Shown here piece by piece: positions 35,532 to 43,684 of a stretch of DNA of 64,000 nt. How positions within the stretch are numbered: position 1 is the first letter of the stretch; every line of letters starts with the position of its first letter. The notes below the pieces were generated by a model, which worked only from the letters and a program-made list of their open reading frames with translations, was not told where the DNA came from and did not search any database. The position numbers and the translations under genes are program-made. The DNA is from an uncultured Nitrosomonas sp. (GTDB lineage: Bacteria > Pseudomonadota > Gammaproteobacteria > Burkholderiales > Nitrosomonadaceae), in NCBI GenBank assembly GCA_949281375.1, contig CASDLT010000003.1, positions 59,153 to 123,152 on the forward strand. The letters are read 5' to 3'.

Positions 35532-38500
35532 CTACGCAAACACCGCCGTCATGTTCGCGCCCACCAACAATACTGCCACGTCCTGAGTATAGGTGTGATA
35601 AAAACCGTGACTGCCTTCATCGATCCAGTTGCCTTCGAGAATCACCTGATCGCCGGCATTGCCGTGGACTTTGAGCGTATCGGTAGTGTCCGACAACGCC
35701 TTCAGTTCCGCGCCGGTCAAGATCAATGTATTGTCACCCCGACCGTACAGGCAGATCGTTTCGATACCTTGGATCTTGTCGAGAAAATGGCTCAAATCCA
35801 GATTCAGATTCTTGCCATCGGTGTGCAGGACATCGTTGCCCGCCCCACCATCAACCAGACCGAAGCCGAGATCCGTTACCTGAATGTAATCATCGCCGGC
35901 TTCGCCGCGAAACTCATCCGCACCACCACGGCCGATCAGGCGATCATTGCCATCACCTGCTTTGAAAAGCTCTGCCGCTGACGTGCCTTTGAGTTGATCA
36001 TCGCCGGATGTGCCAAGGATTTCAGAAAGCCCTCCGCCACCAAAATCGCTGCGGCCAAAGAGAATATAGCTGGAGCCTGATTCGTAACCGTTAGGATCAG
36101 ATCCATCAGCTCCAATAATCAAGTCATCAAATCCGTCCCCATTCACATCCCCAGCGGTACTCACTGATATACCTGAATAATCACCTACAGCCACCCCATC
36201 AATTCGAAAGCCATCGGCTCGTTTCAGGCTGGATAAATCAATCAGCGCATTAAAGCCGGAGGCTTTACCAAACACCACATAGCTGGAACCTGATTTTCCA
36301 CCATTCGAATCAGCTCCCCAGGCACCCACAATGATGTCATCAAAGCCATCGCCATTCACATCTCCAGCAGTACTGACTGACGAGCCCAAGAAATCATCTT
36401 CCGTTTCTCCATCTAAACGAAAACCATTCGTTCCATCAAGACTGGACAAATTCATTTTGTCATTAAATCCTGAAGCTTTACCAAACACTACATAACTTGA
36501 ACCCGAAAAATCTCCCTGTTTATCAGCCCCAGCTGCGCCAATAATCACGTCATCGAATCCGTCACCATTCACATCACCGGCCGTACTCACCGACCTACCC
36601 AGTGAATCATCCATTGCTTCTCCATCCACGCGCAAACCATTTTTGCCATCGAGACTCGACAGGTTCATGCTGGCGTTAAATCCAGTCTCTTTCCCAAAAA
36701 CCACATAACTGGAACCCGAGTAAGAGCCATGTGGATCAGCTCCATGAGCACCGACAATCACATCATCAAATCCATCCCCATTCACATCTCCGGCACCGCT
36801 GACCGACATTCCCGAATTATCTTGTGCTGTTATCCCATCCAAACGAAAACCATTCGTGCCGTCGAGGCTCGATACTTCTATGCTGGCGTCAAATCCGGAT
36901 GATTTACCAAACACCACGTAACTGGAACCTGATGAATTGCCATTTGGATCCATTCCGGGAGCTCCGGCAATTAAGTCATCAAACCCATCCCCGTTCACAT
37001 CCCCAGCAGTACTCACCGTGAAGCCCAAGTAGCCATATAAGCCGTCATATGACGCTACCCCATCCAACCGAAAACCATTTTTGCCATCGAGACTCGACAG
37101 GTTGATGCTAGCGTTAAACCCCGACGCTTTTCCAAATACTACAAAACTGGCACCAGGTGTGTATGACACCGCAGAAGCCTGCCAGGCACCAACAATCACA
37201 TCATCAAATCCATCACCATTCACATCCCCGGCAGTCCTAACCACGTTACCCGAGAGATCGAGCTTCCCCCCATCCAAACTGAAACCATTACTTCCATTGA
37301 GGGTAGATACATCGATCGCGGTATCAAAGCCAGAAGATTTACCAAAAACCACGTAACTGGAACCCACTGAACGACTTACAATCACATCTTCAAATCCATC
37401 GCCATTCACATCCCCGGCGGTACTGACCGACGAGCCCAAGAAATCATTTTCCGTTTCTCCATCCAAACGAAAACCATTATTACCATCAAGACTGGATAAA
37501 TTAATGACAGTCATCGATGCGACTGAAACTTCGTTTTCAACCGATATGACGACATCATCATCTTGCATATAAACGTGATAAAAACCCTGAGGGCCGCCAT
37601 CCACCCAATTACCTTCCAAAAATACGCGGTCCCCGGCTTTACCATGAACTTTCAGCGAATCAGAAGTATCCGATAGATCCTTCAATTCCGTTCCAGTCAA
37701 CGTCAATGTGCTATTGCCAGAGCCATGCAGGTTGATGGTTTCAATCCCTTGAATTCTCTCCTTGAAATCGGTCAGGTCTAAAGTCAAACCCTTGCCGTCC
37801 AGGTTAAGTACATCGACACCTATGCCACCGTCAACTAAACCAAAGCTGAGATCCGAAACGTCGATATCATCATTGCCTGAGTCGCCATGAAACACATCCG
37901 CTCCCCCAAATCCAAAGATGTGATCATTGCCATCGCCCGCTATGAAGTGCTCTGCCGCGGAAGTGCCTTTGAGTTGATCATCTTCAGGTGAACCTACGAT
38001 TTCTGGGAAGATTCCAAAACGAAAATCTCTACGGCCGAGAATAATATAGCTGGACCCTGAGTCTTCTCCATTTGGATCAGCCCAAGGAGCACCAACAATC
38101 AAGTCATCCAATCCATCGCCATTCACATCCCCGGCAGTACTCACCGACCAACCAGAATTATCCCACGCTGTCACGCCATCCAATCGAAAACCATCGTCTC
38201 GATCCAGGCTGGATAAATCGATGATGGGATTGAAACCAGAGGCTTTACCAAATAACACGTAACTAGAGCCTGATGAATAGCCGTTCGGATCAGCGTCATC
38301 AGCCCCGATTATCACATCATCAAAACCATCGCCATTCACGTCTCCGGCAGTACTGACTGAAAAACCCGCAGTATGGTACCTAATTCCATCCAAACGAAAA
38401 CCATTATGGCCATCAAGGCTTGAAAAATCCATTGCGGCATTGAAACCTGAGGCTTTACCAAATATCACATAACTCGAACCCGATGAAGGGCCATTTGAAT

Positions 38501-39512
38501 CAGCCCAAGGAGCACCGATAATCAAGTCATCAAAACCATCGCCATTCACATCTCCGGCATCACTAATTGACGAACCTGAATGACCAAATTCTGCTACTCC
38601 ATCCATACGAAAGCCATTGCTTCCGTCAAGATTAGACAGCTCCATGCTGGCGCTAAATCTAGATCCTTTTCCAAATACCACATAGCTCGAACCCGAGAAA
38701 GAGCCATTCGGGTTCGCCCAGGAAGCACTAATAATCAAGTCATCAAAGCCATCTCCATTCACATCTCCGGCATTGCTGCCTGATGCGCCTGACTTATCAT
38801 ATGCTGCCTCCCCATTCAAACGAAAACCATTGGTACCGTCAAGAACCGAAAGATCCATACTGGCGTCAAATCCAGAGGCTTTACCAAACACCACGTAACT
38901 AAAACCTAAGTTGCCACCATTAGGATTTTCTGCATTAGTACCCACAAACATATCATCGAATCCGTCGCCATTCACATCCCCAGCAGTACTCACCGACCAA
39001 CCCGAGAAATCCTTCTCTGTTCCTCCATCCAAACGAAAACCATTGCTACCATCAAGACTCGACAGCTTCATGCTTGCATTAAAGCCTGATTGTTTTCCAA
39101 ACACCACATAACTAGAACCCGACGACTCACCATTCGGGTCAGCTTCACCAGCACCGATAATCACATCATCAAAACCGTCGCCATTCACATCCCCGGCAGT
39201 ACTCACTGACCAACCCGAGAAATCTTTCTCTGTTTCTCCATCCAAACGAAAACCATTGCTACCATCAAGACTCGACAGCTTCATGCTTGCATTAAATCCT
39301 GATTGTTTTCCAAACACCACATAACTGGAACCCGACGACTCACCGTTCGGGTCAGCTTCACTAGCACCAATAATCACATCATCGAAACCATCGCCATTCA
39401 CATCTCCGGCATTGCTAACTTTCTGACCTACTTGATCTTGTTCTTTAACACCATCCAATCGAAAACCATTGATACCATCGAGGCTGGATAATTCAATTGT
39501 GGATATTGCCAT
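35532..39512 (-). CDS. double FG-GAP beta-propeller/RTX protein, units C1-C2 fused
   Basis: Protein of 1326 residues that is two whole paralogues joined head to tail. Residues 1-666 comprise seven blades, an RTX stretch (AGDGNDHIFGFGGADVFHGDSGNDD) and a C-terminal domain that ends DDDVVISVENEVSVAS. Residues 667-1326 begin again with MTVINLSSLDGNNGF, exactly like the start of a single-unit protein, with seven more blades, RTX repeats (KAGDGNDRLIGRGGADEFRGE) and the terminal domain. The internal Met codon is at 37514-37512. The first secretion-like domain is more diverged than the terminal one, as if released from selection. Blades 1-3 of C1 are nearly identical in DNA. AAAGGAGACT precedes the ATG. 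It is 59 bp downstream of unit D, likely one transcript. Confidence 0.88.
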   Translation of the reverse strand: MAISTIELSSLDGINGFRLDGVKEQDQVGQKVSNAGDVNGDGFDDVIIGASEADPNGESSGSSYVVFGKQSGFNASMKLSSLDGSNGFRLDGETEKDFSGWSVSTAGDVNGDGFDDVIIGAGEADPNGESSGSSYVVFGKQSGFNASMKLSSLDGSNGFRLDGGTEKDFSGWSVSTAGDVNGDGFDDMFVGTNAENPNGGNLGFSYVVFGKASGFDASMDLSVLDGTNGFRLNGEAAYDKSGASGSNAGDVNGDGFDDLIISASWANPNGSFSGSSYVVFGKGSRFSASMELSNLDGSNGFRMDGVAEFGHSGSSISDAGDVNGDGFDDLIIGAPWADSNGPSSGSSYVIFGKASGFNAAMDFSSLDGHNGFRLDGIRYHTAGFSVSTAGDVNGDGFDDVIIGADDADPNGYSSGSSYVLFGKASGFNPIIDLSSLDRDDGFRLDGVTAWDNSGWSVSTAGDVNGDGLDDLIVGAPWADPNGEDSGSSYIILGRRDFRFGIFPEIVGSPEDDQLKGTSAAEHFIAGDGNDHIFGFGGADVFHGDSGNDDIDVSDLSFGLVDGGIGVDVLNLDGKGLTLDLTDFKERIQGIETINLHGSGNSTLTLTGTELKDLSDTSDSLKVHGKAGDRVFLEGNWVDGGPQGFYHVYMQDDDVVISVENEVSVASMTVINLSSLDGNNGFRLDGETENDFLGSSVSTAGDVNGDGFEDVIVSRSVGSSYVVFGKSSGFDTAIDVSTLNGSNGFSLDGGKLDLSGNVVRTAGDVNGDGFDDVIVGAWQASAVSYTPGASFVVFGKASGFNASINLSSLDGKNGFRLDGVASYDGLYGYLGFTVSTAGDVNGDGFDDLIAGAPGMDPNGNSSGSSYVVFGKSSGFDASIEVSSLDGTNGFRLDGITAQDNSGMSVSGAGDVNGDGFDDVIVGAHGADPHGSYSGSSYVVFGKETGFNASMNLSSLDGKNGLRVDGEAMDDSLGRSVSTAGDVNGDGFDDVIIGAAGADKQGDFSGSSYVVFGKASGFNDKMNLSSLDGTNGFRLDGETEDDFLGSSVSTAGDVNGDGFDDIIVGAWGADSNGGKSGSSYVVFGKASGFNALIDLSSLKRADGFRIDGVAVGDYSGISVSTAGDVNGDGFDDLIIGADGSDPNGYESGSSYILFGRSDFGGGGLSEILGTSGDDQLKGTSAAELFKAGDGNDRLIGRGGADEFRGEAGDDYIQVTDLGFGLVDGGAGNDVLHTDGKNLNLDLSHFLDKIQGIETICLYGRGDNTLILTGAELKALSDTTDTLKVHGNAGDQVILEGNWIDEGSHGFYHTYTQDVAVLLVGANMTAVFA

Positions 39513-39571
39513 GATTTAGTCTCCTTTAATGCCGATTATTCGAGTTAACTATCTATAGTTAATCGCATGGG

Positions 39572-41542
39572 TCAGACAAATGCCACCGTCATATTCATGC
39601 CCACCAGCAGTACCGCATCGTCCTGAGTATAGGTGTGATAATAGCCGTGGCTACCGCCATCGATCCAATTGCCTTCCATAATCACTTGATCGCCGGAATT
39701 GCCGTGGACTTTAAGTGTGTCAGTGGTATCCGACAATGCCTGCAACTCCGCGCCAGTCAATGTCAAGGTATTGTCACCTCGTCCATACAAACAGATCGTT
39801 TCGATGCCTTGAATTTTGCCGAAGAAATCGGTCAAGTCCAGGTTCAGATCTTTGCCGTCGGTATGCAGAATGTCGTTGCCGCTACCGCCGTTAACCAAAG
39901 CAAAATTGAGATCAACCACGTTAATTTTGTCATTACCGGCACCGCCATCAAAAATATCAGCACCACCACGACCAATCATTCTGTCATTACCATCGCCTGC
40001 ATTGAAATGCTCTGCCACTGACGTACCTTTCAGTTGATCATCTTCAGGCGTACCCAAAATTTCCGGGAGTCCACCATTACCAAAATCGCTACGACCAAAC
40101 ACAACATAACTAGATCCGGAAAATCCTCCGTTCGGGTCGGCTGCATACGAACCGACAATCACATCATCAAAACCATCGTTATTGACATCACCGGCAGTGC
40201 TTACTGAGTCACCTGAATAATCAGAATCTTCCACTCCATCCAAACGAAAACCGCTATTTTCATCTAATCTGGATAAATCCAGCGATTCACCAAAACCAGA
40301 AGCCTTTCCAAAAACTACATAACTGATGCCAGCACTATAAATTCCGTTTGGGGCACCAAAGGGAGCACCGATAATGAGATCATCAAACCCATCGCTATTG
40401 ACATCCCCAGCGTTGCTGACTGACCAGCCCGAAAATACAACTTCTGTCCCATCCAGACTAAAGCCAGTGTTGCCATCCAAGGTTGATAAATTCAAGGTTG
40501 CATCAAAACCTGAGTCCTTGCCAAAGACCACATAACTGACGCTAGCTCCACGAGCACCGACAATCACATCATCAAACCCATCTCCATTGACATCTCCAGC
40601 GTTACTAACTGACCAGCCTGAGTCATCCTGCGCCGATACGCCATCTAAGCGGAAACCATTGGTGCCATTTAGACTAGCTAGATCCAAAGTTGCACCAAAA
40701 CCCGAGCTCTTACCAAATACAACATAGCTCGATCCGGAGAAATCCCCATTTGGATCAGCTCGGGAGGCACCGACAATCACATCATCAAAACCGTCGCCAT
40801 TGATATCTCCAGCGCCACTCACAGAATAACCCGTTGCATCATCTTCCGCCAAACCATTCAGTCGGAAACCATTGCCGCCATTTAATTTAGACACATCCAG
40901 CGATTTATCGAATCCCGAAGCCCTGCCAAATACCACATAGCCAGCTCCTGCGTCATGGACACCGTTTGAAGAAACGAAAGGTGCTCCTAAAATAAGATCA
41001 TCAAAACCATCACCATTGACATCCCCAGCAGTACTTAATGACAAAACCCAAGAACCATACAAGCGGAAACCATCAGTGCCATTCAAGCTGGCTAGATCCA
41101 AAGTGGCACCAAAACCTGAACTCTTACCAAATAGCACATAACTGGAACCGACAGATTCGCCATCCCGGTTACCGAAAGGAACACCAACAATCAAATCATC
41201 AAATCCATCACCGTTGACATCTCCAGCATTACTCACCGAAAGACCTAAATAATTTGCTTCATTTGATTCATCCAGTCGAAAACCATTCGTACCGTTAAGA
41301 GTAGTTAAATCCAAAGTAGCCCCAAAACCTGAGTCTTTGCCAAATACCACATAGCAAGAGCCAGATCGATCATATATATTTAAACCAGCCCAAGGAGCGC
41401 CAATAACGAGATCATCAAAACCGTCGCCGTTGAAATCTCCTGCATTGCTAACTGAAACACCTGAAAGAGTAGCTGGTCCCCCATCCAAACGAAAACCATT
41501 GATACCATCGAGACTGGATAAATTGATTATTGGTATTGCCAT
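39572..41542 (-). CDS. secreted FG-GAP beta-propeller/RTX protein, unit D
   Basis: Fourth gene of the array, 656 residues: seven FG-GAP blades (loops FNGDGFDDLVIG, VNGDGFDDLILG, VNSDGFDDLIIG and others), an RTX stretch (AGDGNDRMIGRGGADIFDGGAGND) and the shared C-terminal domain (GKDLNLDLTDFFGKIQGIET, then EGNWIDGGSHGYYHTYTQDD). Blade 3 is shortened (FRLYGSWVLSLSTAGDVN). The inter-blade connector here is GFGATLDLxxLNGTNG, different from the NASxxLSSLDGxNG of the neighbours, so unit D forms its own subgroup by blade sequence. TTGGAG precedes the ATG. It is the promoter-proximal gene of the leftward cluster; 264 bp upstream separate it from fadD, and these hold no other gene. Confidence 0.88.
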   Translation of the reverse strand: MAIPIINLSSLDGINGFRLDGGPATLSGVSVSNAGDFNGDGFDDLVIGAPWAGLNIYDRSGSCYVVFGKDSGFGATLDLTTLNGTNGFRLDESNEANYLGLSVSNAGDVNGDGFDDLIVGVPFGNRDGESVGSSYVLFGKSSGFGATLDLASLNGTDGFRLYGSWVLSLSTAGDVNGDGFDDLILGAPFVSSNGVHDAGAGYVVFGRASGFDKSLDVSKLNGGNGFRLNGLAEDDATGYSVSGAGDINGDGFDDVIVGASRADPNGDFSGSSYVVFGKSSGFGATLDLASLNGTNGFRLDGVSAQDDSGWSVSNAGDVNGDGFDDVIVGARGASVSYVVFGKDSGFDATLNLSTLDGNTGFSLDGTEVVFSGWSVSNAGDVNSDGFDDLIIGAPFGAPNGIYSAGISYVVFGKASGFGESLDLSRLDENSGFRLDGVEDSDYSGDSVSTAGDVNNDGFDDVIVGSYAADPNGGFSGSSYVVFGRSDFGNGGLPEILGTPEDDQLKGTSVAEHFNAGDGNDRMIGRGGADIFDGGAGNDKINVVDLNFALVNGGSGNDILHTDGKDLNLDLTDFFGKIQGIETICLYGRGDNTLTLTGAELQALSDTTDTLKVHGNSGDQVIMEGNWIDGGSHGYYHTYTQDDAVLLVGMNMTVAFV

Positions 41543-41806
41543 GATCGAACTCCAAACGAGGATTAATCAATAAAATGACCGAAAAGGAGTATTGAATATT
41601 CTGCCATTTTGGAAAATGACAGAGCCCATGTTATGTCAGAAAAACTCTGATGACAATCAGATAGTTCTGTTGATGGCCATGAATTCGGCAAGCGGGGAAA
41701 TCAAGAAATGCCATTTCAGACCCGCTTGTGCGAAACTCTGAAAAACTACTGCATTCAATGGTATTTTTAGAGCTTGCCGAGAAAAAAATAAGAGAAAAAG
41801 GCTTTT

Positions 41807-43636
41807 TTAATGCCCAGTGTAAAGCCGATCGATGTCCGCCTGATGTTTTTCAAATACCTTGTTGCGTTTCAGTTTCAGGGTGGGAGTCAACAATCCGTTC
41901 TCAACCGTCCACGGTTCGTCGATGACGGCGACGCGGCGTATCTTGTCATACCCTTGAAATTGACTGATCTGACGGGTGATTTTTTCAAGCAGAATTTCCT
42001 CGATCTGCTGACGTTGCTGTTCATTCGTCCAGTCGCTTCCCAATCCGTAACGGGTCTGGAATTCCTGACGACGGGCTGGGTTCAATACAACCAGCACACT
42101 TAAATAGGAGCGTGATTCCCCGATCAGCATCACCTGTTCGAATAACGGATCGCGCAAAATGGCGGTTTCCATATCGGCAGGCGGCACTTTCTCGCCGGTC
42201 GACAGAACGATGATTTCCTTGACCCGGCCGGTAATGGAGACATGCCCTTGTTCATCAATGGCGGCGATATCTCCGGAATTGAGCCAGCCGTCTGCTGAAA
42301 TCACAGCTTGGGTGGCGTCGGGATTGTTCCAATAACCGAGCATCACGTTCGGGCCGCGGATCAACAGCGCGTTGTTCTCGCCCAATTTGACTTCGACGCC
42401 GGGAATTGGCAAACCCACGCTTGACGGCAAATTGTCATTCAACCGGTTGGCACACGCGACCGGGCTGCTTTCGGTCATGCCGTATCCTTGCAGGATGTGC
42501 AATCCCAGGCCAATGAAAATTCGCGAAACATCTGCTGAGAGCGGAGCGCCACCGCTCATCACAAACCGCAATCGGCCGCCCAGTCTATTCATAACCTTGC
42601 GCGCCACCAGTTTTTCCAGTATCGGCCAGAGAATAAAGGATAATTTTCGGTAACCACGCCGTTGTTCGCATTCAAACCGGCTATAACCGACATCCACCGC
42701 AAAATCAAACAACCATCGCGCGAAACCCGATCCTTCGGCAAGTTTTGTGCGTATGCCGGCGTATACCCGTTCGTAGATTCTCGGAACCGAAATAAGCATG
42801 GTCGGGCGGACCGTAGCCAAATCTTCCTGCAATTGCTGGATCGACCGCGCGTACGCAATCTCGGCGCCCGCCATCATCGGAACATAATAGCCGCACGTGC
42901 GTTCAAACGTGTGCGACAGCGGCAAGAACGATAGTAACAAATCGTCCGGCAATACCGGTATCACTTGCAAAGAACTGAATGCATTGCTGAGGATATTGTG
43001 ATGGCTGAGCATCACGCCCTTAGGACGACCCGATGTGCCGGAGGTGTAAATGATGGTAGCCAAGCTGTGCGGATCCCGCGGGATATGGCTGACTTCTCCG
43101 CCATGCGCAGGCAACCATTCCCAGGCCGACACCACCACATCATCACGCAGATTCATATCGCTGTTCTCGAACGACCGGAGCATGATAATCCGCTGCAATC
43201 CGTGAATTTGCTCCCGGATTGCATCAAATTGGTGCCACTGATGCAGTGTTTCCAGCAAAAGCAATTTGACATTGGCATCATTGATCACATACGCCGCATT
43301 CTCGACGCGATCCTCGGTGTAGAGTGGAATCACCACCAACCCCAGTCCGAGCGCCGCCTGCTCGAACATGACCCATTCCGGGCAGTTTCTCATCATCACT
43401 GCCACGCGATCGCCGGGAACCAGCGCTTCTTTGGCGAGCGCCGCTTGCCAGCGGGCAATGGACTGATACATTTGTTCCCACGTATAACTGCTCCATTCTT
43501 CACAGGTCGAGTTGAAATAATGATAGGCGGCTTTCTGCGGCGATCGACGAACACGTTCCCTGAAAAGCCCATCGAGCGTTTGCGCTTGTTCGACGGTAAT
43601 GATGTTCGGCAATGTTGCGTTCTGTTCGACGTGCAT
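41807..43636 (-). CDS. long-chain fatty acid--CoA ligase (AMP-forming)
   Basis: Acyl-CoA synthetase of 609 residues in the ANL superfamily, activating fatty acids to acyl-CoA. The AMP-binding P-loop IIYTSGTSGRPKGVMLSHHN lies near residue 195; downstream are LSFLPLSHTFERT, the A5-like QGYGMTESSPV and the A8 hinge LNSGDIAAIDEQGHVSITGR followed by KEIIVLSTGEKVPP. Sequence style matches the FAA1/FadD15 branch. AGAGAAATAAG precedes the ATG. It is 48 bp downstream of the acyl-CoA dehydrogenase gene, so activation and first oxidation of fatty acids are co-expressed. Transcription ends before the propeller array; no hairpin terminator is obvious at its end. Confidence 0.93.
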   Translation of the reverse strand: MHVEQNATLPNIITVEQAQTLDGLFRERVRRSPQKAAYHYFNSTCEEWSSYTWEQMYQSIARWQAALAKEALVPGDRVAVMMRNCPEWVMFEQAALGLGLVVIPLYTEDRVENAAYVINDANVKLLLLETLHQWHQFDAIREQIHGLQRIIMLRSFENSDMNLRDDVVVSAWEWLPAHGGEVSHIPRDPHSLATIIYTSGTSGRPKGVMLSHHNILSNAFSSLQVIPVLPDDLLLSFLPLSHTFERTCGYYVPMMAGAEIAYARSIQQLQEDLATVRPTMLISVPRIYERVYAGIRTKLAEGSGFARWLFDFAVDVGYSRFECEQRRGYRKLSFILWPILEKLVARKVMNRLGGRLRFVMSGGAPLSADVSRIFIGLGLHILQGYGMTESSPVACANRLNDNLPSSVGLPIPGVEVKLGENNALLIRGPNVMLGYWNNPDATQAVISADGWLNSGDIAAIDEQGHVSITGRVKEIIVLSTGEKVPPADMETAILRDPLFEQVMLIGESRSYLSVLVVLNPARRQEFQTRYGLGSDWTNEQQRQQIEEILLEKITRQISQFQGYDKIRRVAVIDEPWTVENGLLTPTLKLKRNKVFEKHQADIDRLYTGH

Positions 43637-43684
43637 GCTTATTTCTCTATCCTTTTTTTACTCGAAAACACTGTGTGCCTTTGG

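Noticed and set aside
31095..41542. Regular ~210-bp periodicity that could be mistaken for a CRISPR or non-coding satellite
   Set aside because: The period equals one 70-residue FG-GAP blade, stays in frame and keeps protein motifs while third positions vary; it is coding repetition.
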